DNA from: Actinocrinis sp035653575
GTDB lineage: Bacteria; Actinomycetota; Actinomycetes; Streptomycetales; Catenulisporaceae
Direction: 5' to 3'
Length of the DNA stretch: 64,000 bases
Assembly: GCF_035653575.1 (NCBI RefSeq)
Contig: NZ_DASRBQ010000027.1
Coordinates: 27,287-91,286, forward strand
Shown: positions 1 through 7,521 of the stretch, in pieces
How positions within the stretch are numbered: the first letter of the stretch is position 1
Layout of the letters: the number at the start of each line of letters is the position of its first letter
Notes under the pieces: model-generated
Told to the model about the DNA's origin: nothing
The model's database searches: none
The model's input: only the letters and a program-made list of their open reading frames with translations
Translations under genes and position numbers: made by a program

Positions 1-170
1 AACCCGGCCGCTACAGCGGCGCGGTCACCGGATTGAACGGCTCTGACATCACCGCGTCGGTCACCGACCAGACCGGCGCGGCGATCCGGCTGACCCTCAA
101 CCTCACCATCAACGGACAGTCGGTGACCGGCACGCTCAACGCCGCCGCGCGATCTGGGAGCGACGAGTGA
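1..170 (+). CDS. 3' end of an unidentified protein (partial)
   Basis: An open frame starting at base 3 runs from the window edge to TGA at 168-170. The visible 55 residues are rich in Thr, Ser, Val, Ile and Gly with alternating hydrophobic residues (for example LTLNLTINGQSVTGTLNAA). That looks like a beta-rich, probably extracytoplasmic C-terminal domain. The stop overlaps the GTG of the following NuoF-like gene (GTGA), so the two are translationally coupled and probably one redox operon. In actinomycetes such NuoF-like genes often follow membrane redox proteins, but nothing visible here proves that. The function is not recognisable. Confidence 0.6.
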   Translation, partial: PGRYSGAVTGLNGSDITASVTDQTGAAIRLTLNLTINGQSVTGTLNAAARSGSDE

Positions 171-1528
171 CGCAAGCGAACAGCACCCGGTGGGAGCCGC
201 AGGCCGCGCGACAGTACGGCGCCGGCCCCGGAGCCGATGTCAACGCAGGTCAGGCCACTGAGTCGGACCAGCGGCTGCTGGGCGGACCGGCCGACCTCGC
301 GGGGCATGTGCGCTGGCATGGACCGCTGCCCGACTACGACGCGGCGACGATCCTGGACGCGGTCGAGCGCTCCGGCCTGACCGGCCGTGGCGGGGCCGCG
401 TTCCCGACCGGCCGCAAGATGCGCGCCGTCGCTGACGCGGCGCGCGCTCGCCGGTCCGCCAGGCAACGCGGCACCGTGCTCGTCGCCAACGGCTGCGAAG
501 GCGAACCGGCCAGCGCCAAGGACCGCACCCTGCTCACCCGCGCGCCGCACCTCGTGCTCGACGGAATCACTGCCGCCGCGCGGGCGGTCGGTGCCGAGCG
601 TGTGCACCTGTGCTTGCACGAGAACGACGACGCGACCATTCAAGCGGTGCGGCGCGCCCTCGACGAGCGCCGCGGCGCCCGGGCGCAGACAGCTGACGTA
701 GAGATCACACGGGTCCCCGAGCGATACGTCGCCAGTGAGGAGACCTCACTGATCCAGCTGATCGACGGCGGACCGGCGCTGCCGCGCTTCACCCCGCCGC
801 GGCCCTTCGAGCGGGGCGTCGACGGCCGACCGACCCTCGTGGACAACGTCGAGACGCTCGCGCACACCGCCCTGATCGCACGACACGGCCCCGCCTGGTT
901 TCGCGCGACGGGAACCCCGAACGCCCCAGGCACCGCGCTGGTCACCGTCACGGGAGCGGTCAACCGGCCCGGCGTCTACGAGATTGCGCTCGGCATCACC
1001 GGCGCCGAACTGCTGGCCACGGCCGGAGGAAGCAGGCAGCCGATACAGGCCGTGCTTGCCGGCGGATACTTCGGGGCCTGGCTCCCTGAACAGCGCTTCC
1101 ACAGTGCCCGCATTACGGCGCCGGACCTGCTCGCAGCCGGAGCGGCGATGGGCGCCGGGATCTTCGTCGCGCTGCCCGGTGAGTCCTGCGCACTGGCCGA
1201 AACCGCGCGTGTCGCCCGCTACCTGGCCGAGCAGAGCGCAGGACAGTGCGGCCCGTGCATCAACGGACTGCCCGCACTGGCGCAGGCGCTCGAGGCGCTG
1301 GCGGCGCGCGGTGACCGGCGCGCCCCGGAGTACATCAAGAACCTGACTCCCTACGTCGCAGGGCGCGGCGCCTGCCGTCATCCCGACGGCGCGACCCGTT
1401 TGATCGCCAGCGCGCTCTCGGTGTTCGCCGCCGATGTCCGCACGCACTTGCATCGCGGACCGTGCACAGGCGCCCGGCGCGCTCCCATCCTTCCGCTGCC
1501 CGCCGCGACTGTTGGGGTCTACCGATGA
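167..1528 (+). CDS. NuoF-like NADH-binding flavo-iron-sulfur protein
   Basis: This 453-residue protein resembles the 51-kDa NADH- and FMN-binding subunit of complex I (NuoF/HoxF/FdsB family). It has the glycine-rich flavin/NADH motif GRGGAAFPTGRKM (about 73-85), the NGCEGEPASAKDR segment (108-120), YVASEETSLIQ (187-197), PTLVDNVETL (222-231), an SLBB-like stretch around TGAVNRPGVYE (262-272) and a C-terminal iron-sulfur region. In that region C361, C364 and C403 are present, but the first canonical Cys (ESCG in NuoF) is Ala358. No NuoE or NuoG partner is nearby; a ferredoxin follows with an ATGA overlap. A likely role is electron exchange between NAD(P)H, ferredoxin and an upstream membrane protein. 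It starts at GTG 167, overlapping the preceding stop. Confidence 0.85.
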   Translation: MTQANSTRWEPQAARQYGAGPGADVNAGQATESDQRLLGGPADLAGHVRWHGPLPDYDAATILDAVERSGLTGRGGAAFPTGRKMRAVADAARARRSARQRGTVLVANGCEGEPASAKDRTLLTRAPHLVLDGITAAARAVGAERVHLCLHENDDATIQAVRRALDERRGARAQTADVEITRVPERYVASEETSLIQLIDGGPALPRFTPPRPFERGVDGRPTLVDNVETLAHTALIARHGPAWFRATGTPNAPGTALVTVTGAVNRPGVYEIALGITGAELLATAGGSRQPIQAVLAGGYFGAWLPEQRFHSARITAPDLLAAGAAMGAGIFVALPGESCALAETARVARYLAEQSAGQCGPCINGLPALAQALEALAARGDRRAPEYIKNLTPYVAGRGACRHPDGATRLIASALSVFAADVRTHLHRGPCTGARRAPILPLPAATVGVYR

Positions 1529-1755
1529 CCGCCATCACGAGCACGACGCGACTGCGCGTGAACCCGATCGCCTGCAAGGCACATGGCGTCTGCATCGAAA
1601 TGCTGCCCGAGCTCATCGGCCGCGACCCGTGGGGCTATCCCGTCGTGTCCGAGCAGCCAGTCCCCGACCGCTTGCTCGCCTTGGCGAAGCGCACGGTCGA
1701 GGCCTGCCCCACGCTTGCGTTGCTGCTCACCGACTCCACGGCCGGGCGGCGCTGA
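1525..1755 (+). CDS. Single-cluster ferredoxin
   Basis: A small acidic ferredoxin of 76 residues. It carries CKAHGVC followed about 45 residues later by ACP. This is the pattern of actinobacterial single-cluster ([3Fe-4S] or [4Fe-4S]) ferredoxins that have a residue other than Cys at the second ligand position. The segment DPWGYPVV after the first cysteines is typical of P450- or oxidoreductase-linked ferredoxins. ATG 1525 overlaps the stop of the NuoF-like gene (ATGA). A longer in-frame start at 1462 would lie inside that gene and is rejected. It is probably the electron partner of the NuoF-like protein. Confidence 0.85.
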   Translation: MTAITSTTRLRVNPIACKAHGVCIEMLPELIGRDPWGYPVVSEQPVPDRLLALAKRTVEACPTLALLLTDSTAGRR

Positions 1756-1768
1756 CGCGCTGCGCGCC

Positions 1769-1816
1769 GCGTCTGATACTCGCCGCGTCCGATACTTGCT
1801 GGGTCTGATATTCACG
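1769..1816. repeat. Three tandem 16-bp imperfect repeats
   Basis: Three abutting copies at 1769-1784, 1785-1800 and 1801-1816 share the core GTCTGATACT with two to five changes between copies. They fill most of the short space between the ferredoxin stop (1755) and the stop of the opposite-strand cupin gene (1837). No coding role is apparent. Confidence 0.75.
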
Positions 1817-1836
1817 GCCTCCCGGGCGCGGCGCGA

Positions 1837-2202
1837 TCAGACGCGCTTGGCGTAGTCCGCGAATCCCTGCCAGTCCACGACGACGCACGGCTCGTCGCTG
1901 GTGATCCAAGCGTCGTGGCCGGGTGGGATGTGCGCGTAGTCGCCGGTGCCGAAGTCGAACTCCTCGCCGTCGTCCATCCGCACGTGCATCCGGCCCGATA
2001 TGCAATAGCCGGTGTGCTCTGCTTGGCAGCTCTCCGTGCCTGCGATCGGCTTGACGTGCTGCGACCAGCGCCAGCCGGGCTCGAAGGTGGCCAGGCCCAC
2101 CGGGCCGGCTTCCGTGTTGACCAGTTCCAGGCGGCCCATGCCGTCCTCGAAGAGCCGGGTCTCGTCCGCCTTGTCGAAGTTCTTGTGCTCGACGCCCGTC
2201 AT
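1837..2202 (-). CDS. Single-domain cupin protein
   Basis: A 121-residue protein with one cupin barrel. The first cupin motif region contains QHVKPIAGTESCQAEHTGYCISG and the second contains GDYAHIPPGHDAW, with His residues that could hold a metal ion. The family includes small dioxygenase-like and sugar- or signal-binding proteins, and the substrate cannot be told. The ATG at 2202 is chosen because AGGAGGGAGAAGAGGG stands directly before it. An upstream in-frame start at 2274 adds a basic stretch that does not resemble cupins. It is a single gene converging on the ferredoxin gene. Confidence 0.8.
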   Translation of the reverse strand: MTGVEHKNFDKADETRLFEDGMGRLELVNTEAGPVGLATFEPGWRWSQHVKPIAGTESCQAEHTGYCISGRMHVRMDDGEEFDFGTGDYAHIPPGHDAWITSDEPCVVVDWQGFADYAKRV

Positions 2203-2372
2203 CCCTCTTCTCCCTCCTTGCGTCTGGCACCGGCGGCCCGCCGACGACGTTGCACGGGCCGCCCGCTCTGTCAACTCAAGACCTGTAGTCCGGCGGTGTC
2301 ACTACGGCATCCGGGGCATAGCTCGGGCCTGGCGCGCAGCGCCGGATGTCGGTGCCGCAGGCGCGCGTCAGG

Positions 2373-3668
2373 TCACCCGGTGGCGAGCCATGTGCCGCGT
2401 CCCTGGTCGGCGGCGGTCAGCGCCAGGGCGAGCAGCAGTGCCGCCGCGGCCGCGATCGGCGCGAGCAGGAACGCCCCGCTGCTGCCGCCGCCTTGGGCCA
2501 GATAACCGGCCAGCGCCTGGCCGCCCGCCGTGCCGAGTGGGCCTCCCGCGCAGAGGATCGTCATCGCGGAGGCCGTGCGATCGGGCGGCGCGATCCGCTC
2601 GGTGAGGGTGTACAAGGTGATCATGTACGGCGCGACCGTGATACTCGCCATCGCCACGGCGGGAACGACGGCGTGCAGCCGGTCGCCGACGTAGAGGGCA
2701 AGCATGCCGGCCACGAGTGCGGCGGCGAAAGCCGGATACCGGTGGCGCGTCGCGAATCCGCGCGGCAACCACGCGCACGCCGCACCGGCCAGGGCGCTTC
2801 CGGCACCGAAGATCGCATAGATCAGTCCGGCGGCACCGGGACGACCGATGCTGTGCGCGTACGCGGTCACGCCCGTCTGCACCGCGCCGAACACGGCGCC
2901 GATGGCGGCCATCGCGAAGAACATCGCGACCAGCGCCCGCCGTGGCAGCCGAGCCTGGGGTTCGGTGTGTGATGACCGCTCAATCGGACTGCGGTCGGTG
3001 TAGAGCATTGCGAAAGGCAGCGCCGCCACGCACAGCAGCACGATGCTCGCGGCGATCGGCGCTATCGGCCCGAGGGAGGTCGCGATCGGTGCCAGCAGCC
3101 CGACGAGCGTCGGCCCGGCGACGAAGCTGGTCTCGTCGGCGGCCGCCTCGTACGCCATCGCGGAGGGCAACAGCGATGGCAGAGCGCGGACTTGCGCCAG
3201 CCGCGACCAGTACACCCGCACCAGCACGCCGACGGGAGGCTGGGTCAACCCGACCAGCGCCGCTGCCGCGAGCAACTCGGTGCGAGCGGCCCGGCTCGCC
3301 GCGATCAGGAAGAGCAGCGCGGCGATATTGGCAAGCGTGCTGACCGCGGCGATCCTGCGATGACCGTACCGGTCAGCCAGAGCGCCGACGACCGGTGCCC
3401 CGGCTGAGCCGCAGAGCCCCTGCGCGGCGGCGGCAAGTCCCGCGAAGGCATAGCTCCCGGTGACGGTCTGCACGAGGATGAGCGTCGCGAGCGACGACAT
3501 GGCGTAGGGGAGCCTCGCCAACAGGCTCAGCGGGAAGAAACCAACGCCGGCAGTCTGCACAAGACGGCGGTAAGACAACGCGTCTCCATCGGGTACGTCG
3601 AAGGGACGCGCTACCCAGCCACCGGCGCGTTGACGATCCCGATTCTGCTTTTGATCGTACAACGGCAC
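2373..3668 (-). CDS. MFS transporter, probable exporter
   Basis: A 431-residue integral membrane protein with about 12 hydrophobic segments. Between the second and third segments it has the signature loop GALADRYGHRR, which marks the major facilitator superfamily. The layout, with a short N-terminal tail and Ala/Leu-rich helices, fits drug or metabolite efflux permeases driven by protons. The substrate is unknown. GTG 3668 is the longest start; a later start such as GTG 3560, just before the first membrane helix, is possible because no clear ribosome binding site marks 3668. It diverges from the thioesterase gene, and the short region between them holds a 12-bp palindrome. Confidence 0.85.
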   Translation of the reverse strand: MPLYDQKQNRDRQRAGGWVARPFDVPDGDALSYRRLVQTAGVGFFPLSLLARLPYAMSSLATLILVQTVTGSYAFAGLAAAAQGLCGSAGAPVVGALADRYGHRRIAAVSTLANIAALLFLIAASRAARTELLAAAALVGLTQPPVGVLVRVYWSRLAQVRALPSLLPSAMAYEAAADETSFVAGPTLVGLLAPIATSLGPIAPIAASIVLLCVAALPFAMLYTDRSPIERSSHTEPQARLPRRALVAMFFAMAAIGAVFGAVQTGVTAYAHSIGRPGAAGLIYAIFGAGSALAGAACAWLPRGFATRHRYPAFAAALVAGMLALYVGDRLHAVVPAVAMASITVAPYMITLYTLTERIAPPDRTASAMTILCAGGPLGTAGGQALAGYLAQGGGSSGAFLLAPIAAAAALLLALALTAADQGRGTWLATG

Positions 3669-3703
3669 GTCGGCGTCGACTAACCGCCGAGACGCCTGCG
3701 GTT

Positions 3704-3715
3704 CGCACTAGTGCG
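3704..3715. promoter_or_regulatory. 12-bp perfect palindrome in divergent promoter region
   Basis: CGCACTAGTGCG is a perfect dyad between the MFS exporter (minus strand) and the thioesterase (plus strand). Its place in a 49-bp divergent spacer suggests an operator. The MarR regulator encoded at 4406 is a candidate binder, but that is inference only. Confidence 0.4.
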
Positions 3716-3717
3716 GG

Positions 3718-4359
3718 GTGGAAACGACAACACTGACAAGGCCCTACACCTTCGATGGACACCCTCTGATGAGCACGCAGCAGCCTGAGGCGCGCCGCAC
3801 GGCGCCCGGTGACCCCGCGCCAGCGCGAGACACAGCGTCAGCGCAAGACACGGCGTCAGCACAAGACACACTGCGCACCAAGCCGTTCGACGGTCCGGTC
3901 GTTGCGCAGGCGGTCTACCGCAGCCGGGTCGACTGGATGGACACCGACGCCGCGGGCCACCACCACAACACCTCCATCACGCGCTTCGTCGAGGCGGCGG
4001 AAGCGACGCTCATGCGCGAGCGCGGCCTGCTGGAGTACTTCGGCGCGGCGCCGCGCGTGCGCTTCGAGGTCGATTTCACCGCGCCGCTCTGGTTCGACCA
4101 GGAGGTGACGACCACGCTGGTCCTCGAGCGGATCGGCGATTCCTCGCTGGCCTTCCGCTTCGAGGTCTGGGGCGAACAGGACGAGACGGCCCCGCGCCGC
4201 CTCGCCGCGCGCGGCCGCTACGTCACCGTGCACGTTCCGAGGGACAGCCGGCGAAGCGCGCCGTGGCCCGAGGAATGGCGCAACCGGCTGAGCGCTCGCA
4301 CCGACGGGAACCCGATCGTCGGCGGCGCCCTTGCCCACAGGCCGGAACCGGCCGAGTAA
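3718..4359 (+). CDS. Hotdog-fold acyl-CoA thioesterase
   Basis: A 213-residue protein whose central part matches 4-hydroxybenzoyl-CoA/YbgC-type thioesterases. YRSRVDWMDTDAAGHHHN holds the conserved Asp that acts with the CoA thioester, followed by the long hotdog helix (ITRFVEAAEATLMRERGL) and FEVDFTAPLWFDQEV. It probably hydrolyses acyl-CoA in the cytosol. About 55 N-terminal residues are low in complexity and contain a short 18-bp tandem repeat (DTASAQDTASAQDT). The start is uncertain: GTG 3718 abuts the palindrome and lacks a ribosome binding site, and ATG 3769 is an alternative. A MarR gene follows 46 bases later. Confidence 0.8.
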   Translation: METTTLTRPYTFDGHPLMSTQQPEARRTAPGDPAPARDTASAQDTASAQDTLRTKPFDGPVVAQAVYRSRVDWMDTDAAGHHHNTSITRFVEAAEATLMRERGLLEYFGAAPRVRFEVDFTAPLWFDQEVTTTLVLERIGDSSLAFRFEVWGEQDETAPRRLAARGRYVTVHVPRDSRRSAPWPEEWRNRLSARTDGNPIVGGALAHRPEPAE

Positions 4360-4405
4360 CCCGCGCCGGGACGGTTTTTGGCAACCCAGGTGTCATGATG
4401 GCAGG

Positions 4406-4870
4406 GTGAACGATCCGACTGCCGCCCCCGACCTGGCCGACCGGCTCGCCGAGGTCTACGACCTCGTCGGCCCGCTCTACCGGCGCGCCCAGCGAAGAGT
4501 GGAGCTCGACGTGCCGGCCGAGGGCCTGTCGGTCGGGGTTCGCGCGGTGCTGAGCATGCTGTACCGGCACGGCCCGATGACGGTGCCGCAGATGGGCCGC
4601 GCCCAGGCGATCAGCCGGCAGTTCGTGCAGCGGATGGTCAACGAGGCCGCCGCGCGCGGGCTGGTCGAGTCTTTCGCGAATCCGGCGCACAAGAAGTCCT
4701 CGCTCATCCGGCTGACCGAGCTGGGCTGCTCCGCCATCGACGCCGTGCTCGCCCGCGAGGCCGAAAACCTGCGGCGCGTCGGCGAGCACATCAGCGAGGA
4801 CGACATCGACGCGTGCCTGCGCGTGCTGTCGACGCTGCTCGCAGGGCTCGACGACGTCGACGTGGACTGA
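4406..4870 (+). CDS. MarR-family transcriptional regulator
   Basis: A 154-residue winged-helix regulator. The recognition region MTVPQMGRAQAISRQFVQRMVNEAAARGLVE and the following wing with KKSSLIRLTELG match the MarR family, which usually binds palindromic operators as a dimer and is released by small phenolic or lipophilic ligands. GTG 4406 is chosen over upstream in-frame codons. A CATGAT hexamer lies exactly 6 bases before it, which fits a leaderless transcript. The gene may control the adjacent thioesterase and MFS exporter; that link rests on position only. Confidence 0.85.
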   Translation: MNDPTAAPDLADRLAEVYDLVGPLYRRAQRRVELDVPAEGLSVGVRAVLSMLYRHGPMTVPQMGRAQAISRQFVQRMVNEAAARGLVESFANPAHKKSSLIRLTELGCSAIDAVLAREAENLRRVGEHISEDDIDACLRVLSTLLAGLDDVDVD

Positions 4871-4898
4871 CCCGCGCGTGCGCTCTGCCATATGACGC

Positions 4899-4929
4899 GG
4901 CCTCAAATCGCTGTCGCAGCGACGAGGCC
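4899..4929. terminator. Bidirectional hairpin terminator
   Basis: An outer stem GGCCTC/GAGGCC encloses an inner perfect stem TCGCTG-TCG-CAGCGA. It sits between the convergent MarR and GNAT genes. There is no U-tract, as is common in actinomycetes. Confidence 0.65.
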
Positions 4930-4945
4930 AAGCGGCGTGCGGCAA

Positions 4946-5458
4946 TCAGAGGATGACCGGACTGCGCCGCTCGACCAGCACGACATCGCGCCACACTCCG
5001 TGATGGCGGCCGACCTTCTGCCTGGTGCCGACGACGCGGAAGCCGCACCGCTGGTGCAGGGCGAGGCTCGCGGTGTTCTCCGGGAAGATCCCGGACTGGA
5101 TCGTCCAGATCCCGGCGGCCTCGGTGGAGGTGATCAGTGCGTTCAGCAGCGCGGTGCCGACACCGCGCCCGCGCGCCCGCGCGGCGACATAGACGGAATG
5201 CTCGACCACGCCGGAGTAGGCGCAGCGGTCCGAGACCCGGACGACGGCGGCCCAGCCGAGCACCGCGTCGGTTTCGTCCAGTGCGACGAAGCGGTGCTCG
5301 GGCAGTTTCGCGGCGTCGAACCCGGCCCAATCCGGGGCGGAGGTTTCGAACGTGGCGTTCCCCTCGTCGATGCCGGTCTGATAGATCGCCAGCACCTCGG
5401 CGGCATGGTCCGGTGTCATGGCGGCGACGCGCACCGTGGCCTGCGTGGGGGCGTTCAT
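4946..5458 (-). CDS. GNAT N-acetyltransferase, phosphinothricin acetyltransferase-like
   Basis: A 170-residue GNAT enzyme. It has the Pat/Bar/YncA pattern: GNATFETSAPDW near the N terminus, the acetyl-CoA pyrophosphate loop VAARARGRGVGTALLNALI, GIFPENTASLALHQRCGFRVVG, and the terminal GVWRDVVLVERRS. Members transfer acetyl from acetyl-CoA to the amino group of phosphinothricin, methionine sulfone or sulfoximine analogues, or related amines. The exact substrate here is unknown and intrinsic resistance activity is not proven. ATG 5458 has a GAGGGACGGG purine stretch just upstream. Confidence 0.85.
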   Translation of the reverse strand: MNAPTQATVRVAAMTPDHAAEVLAIYQTGIDEGNATFETSAPDWAGFDAAKLPEHRFVALDETDAVLGWAAVVRVSDRCAYSGVVEHSVYVAARARGRGVGTALLNALITSTEAAGIWTIQSGIFPENTASLALHQRCGFRVVGTRQKVGRHHGVWRDVVLVERRSPVIL

Positions 5459-5547
5459 CGCCCGTCCCTCTTCACCATGCCCCTATTTTGCCGTCCGTCG
5501 CAGACGATGCGCCGCCGGCACCATGCCGGGGGCGTTAACGTGTCCGC

Positions 5548-6165
5548 GTGATCGATACGGATGGGGCTCGCCTCGGCGCGCGGGCCGCGCGCGATCTGGC
5601 CGCCAGCGGGCAGTGCGAGATCGGCCCGGGGATGACCGAGCGCGAACTGTGCCGGGTCGAGCAGGAATACGGCTTCGAGTTCGCCGACGACCATCGGGCG
5701 TTCCTGGCCGCCGGCCTCCCCGTGAACACGCCGATTCCCGAGCAGGAAGGCGTCATCCACGCCTACGCCCGGCCCTGGCCGGACTGGCGCGACGGCGCCC
5801 CGGAGGAACTGCGCAGGCGACTCGCGTGGCCGGTCGAAGGGGTGCTGTTCGACGTCGAACACAACGCGTTCTGGGACCAGGACTGGGGCGCGAGACCCGA
5901 CGAGCCGGCCGAAGCACTGCACATCGCCGCGCAAAGGTTGGCTACGGTTCCCCGCATGGTCCCGATCTACGGCCACCGGTTCCTGCCCGGCGGACACGGC
6001 ACATACGGGCATCCCGTGCTGTCGATGTACCAGACCGACATCATCTACTACGGCGCCGATCTGGCCGACTACATCCACCGCGAATTCGGTGGCCGTGGTG
6101 TAGTGCAAGAAGGCGCGCTACAGCAGGCACACGCGACAGTGCCGTTCTGGCGCGACTTCCTCTAA
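5548..6165 (+). CDS. SMI1/KNR4 (SUKH)-like protein
   Basis: A 205-residue soluble protein. The segment MTERELCRVEQEYGFEFADDHRAFLAAGLP, followed later by GVLFDVEHNAFWDQDWG and the C-terminal MYQTDIIYYGADLADYI, resembles SMI1/KNR4 family proteins. Some of these are immunity proteins of toxin systems, but many actinobacterial copies stand alone with unknown role. No toxin gene is next to it. GTG 5548 is preceded at 5536-5541 by TAACGT with a 6-base gap and has no ribosome binding site, so leaderless translation is likely. Confidence 0.75.
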   Translation: MIDTDGARLGARAARDLAASGQCEIGPGMTERELCRVEQEYGFEFADDHRAFLAAGLPVNTPIPEQEGVIHAYARPWPDWRDGAPEELRRRLAWPVEGVLFDVEHNAFWDQDWGARPDEPAEALHIAAQRLATVPRMVPIYGHRFLPGGHGTYGHPVLSMYQTDIIYYGADLADYIHREFGGRGVVQEGALQQAHATVPFWRDFL

Positions 6166-6208
6166 GCCCGCTCAGGCGACTGCTCACTCGCTCCGCCTCT
6201 GCGTTCCG

Positions 6209-7090
6209 CTATTCGCACTGCCAGGTGAACGTCGCCTTGTCGAACCGCCCGGCGGCTAGGTCTTCTCGGGTGATCATCCAGTACAACCGCCCGGCGTCAT
6301 CCCAGTTCATGCCGCTGCGCGAGTCGCTGTCGATCTGCGCGAGCAGCACCAGTTGCGAGGTGAGTTGCTTACGCGCGTCGATGGCGGCCTCATCCTCGCC
6401 GGGGTAAACGACCTGCGCGCCCTCCCGCTCCACGGCACCTTGCACGGGCAGGGCGTAGCCGCCGATCTGATGATGCGGCTGGTGATCGCGCCGGTACGCG
6501 GTCAGTGCCTCCCAGAACCCGCTACCATTCGGGTCAGTGGTTGGATAGTCGCAGTAACCGGACGGGTCGTCCGGGTCGCCGAAAGCGGCGATCAGCGCGG
6601 CGTTCTCGTTGTCCGGCGCGGTCGCGATCACATCCCCGCTCAGCAGTAGGCGCGGGTACGGCGCGGCCCCCTCGGGCGCGGTGCGCGGGGCGATCTCGGC
6701 TTCCGCCGGAATGTAGATCACGCGGGTGCCGTTGCTGACGCTGTCCGGATCCGTGGCCGTGACCGAGCTGTCGCCAAGGCCGTCGAAGTAGAAGAACAGC
6801 AGCTGCCCGGACGCGGGCAGCGGGATGTCCAGCTCCTGGCTCGGCACCTGGCCGCAGTCGACCGCGCCGACGAAGTGCAGCGGGCCGTGCCCCTCCCACA
6901 CCGGCCACTCGACCTCCTCGGGCAGCAGCGGGTCGCCGCCGAGGTAGGCCGCCACGGAGCCCTCGGATTCGAGCGCCCGCAGCTGGAATCCGGGCCGCAG
7001 CAGGCCCGCCCAGGTCTCGGCGTCCTGCTCGCTGAAATACTGGCGCCCGGCCTGCGCCACCGGTGATTCGCTGATCTGCATGGCGGACAT
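6209..7090 (-). CDS. DUF1963 (YwqG-like) protein
   Basis: A 293-residue protein of the YwqG/DUF1963 type. Characteristic parts are YLGGDPLLPEEVEWPVWEG near residue 50, the LHFVGAVDCGQVP strand, GQLLFFYFDGLG, HQIGGYALPVQG near residue 215 and the C-terminal LLAQIDSDSRSGMNWDDAGRLYWMI. The family is cytosolic, and its biochemical function is not established. ATG 7090 has GGGAG about six bases upstream; a second ATG three codons on is possible. It is transcribed in the same direction as the thioesterase, LtrA and TetR genes upstream. Confidence 0.85.
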   Translation of the reverse strand: MSAMQISESPVAQAGRQYFSEQDAETWAGLLRPGFQLRALESEGSVAAYLGGDPLLPEEVEWPVWEGHGPLHFVGAVDCGQVPSQELDIPLPASGQLLFFYFDGLGDSSVTATDPDSVSNGTRVIYIPAEAEIAPRTAPEGAAPYPRLLLSGDVIATAPDNENAALIAAFGDPDDPSGYCDYPTTDPNGSGFWEALTAYRRDHQPHHQIGGYALPVQGAVEREGAQVVYPGEDEAAIDARKQLTSQLVLLAQIDSDSRSGMNWDDAGRLYWMITREDLAAGRFDKATFTWQCE

Positions 7091-7131
7091 GCTCCCAAAC
7101 CGGCGGCTACACCGGTACGGCCTCGGCGAAT

Positions 7132-7521
7132 TCAGCGGCTGGTGTCCGCGTCTGTACCCTTATCGGCCGCTGAGACGCGGGCCAGGAAGCGCGCCCGGTC
7201 CACGATCGCCCGCTCGATCTCGCCCTGGGCGGCGATCTGTCCCGAGCCGTCGACGGCCAGCACGCTGAACGTCAGCCTTCCGCCGTCGACCTCGATCGGC
7301 GGCGTCGCGGTCACCTCGACGAAGCCTCCGACCGGCGTCGCGCGAAGATGCTCGACGCGGACGGCGGTGCCGACCGTCGTCCGGCCGTCGCCGAGCAACG
7401 GCTGCGCCTCCTGCACGGTCTGCGCCTCCATCCAGGCGATCAGCCTCGGCGTCGCGAGCACCGGCACATCGCCGCTGCCCAGCGCCACCGCCGTGTCAGC
7501 GTCCGTCACTTCATGCCGCAT
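7132..7521 (-). CDS. FlK-like hotdog thioesterase
   Basis: A 129-residue single hotdog domain. GSGDVPVLATPRLIAWMEAQTVQEAQPLL, followed by TVGTAVRVEHLRATPVG, is the pattern of the fluoroacetyl-CoA thioesterase-like family (FlK fold), which hydrolyses small acyl-CoAs or acts as a housekeeping thioesterase. Fluoroacetyl-CoA specificity is not implied. GAGGAGG stands four bases before ATG 7521. The start lies inside the end of the LtrA gene (11-base overlap), so the two are coupled. Confidence 0.8.
   Translation of the reverse strand: MRHEVTDADTAVALGSGDVPVLATPRLIAWMEAQTVQEAQPLLGDGRTTVGTAVRVEHLRATPVGGFVEVTATPPIEVDGGRLTFSVLAVDGSGQIAAQGEIERAIVDRARFLARVSAADKGTDADTSR

Noticed and set aside
4946..5458. 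Dedicated phosphinothricin resistance gene
   Set aside because: Pat-like GNAT enzymes are widespread with other amine substrates, and no phosphinothricin pathway genes are nearby.
5548..6165. Toxin-immunity pair based on the SMI1/KNR4 fold
   Set aside because: No polymorphic toxin, WXG or LXG gene or secretion gene is adjacent.
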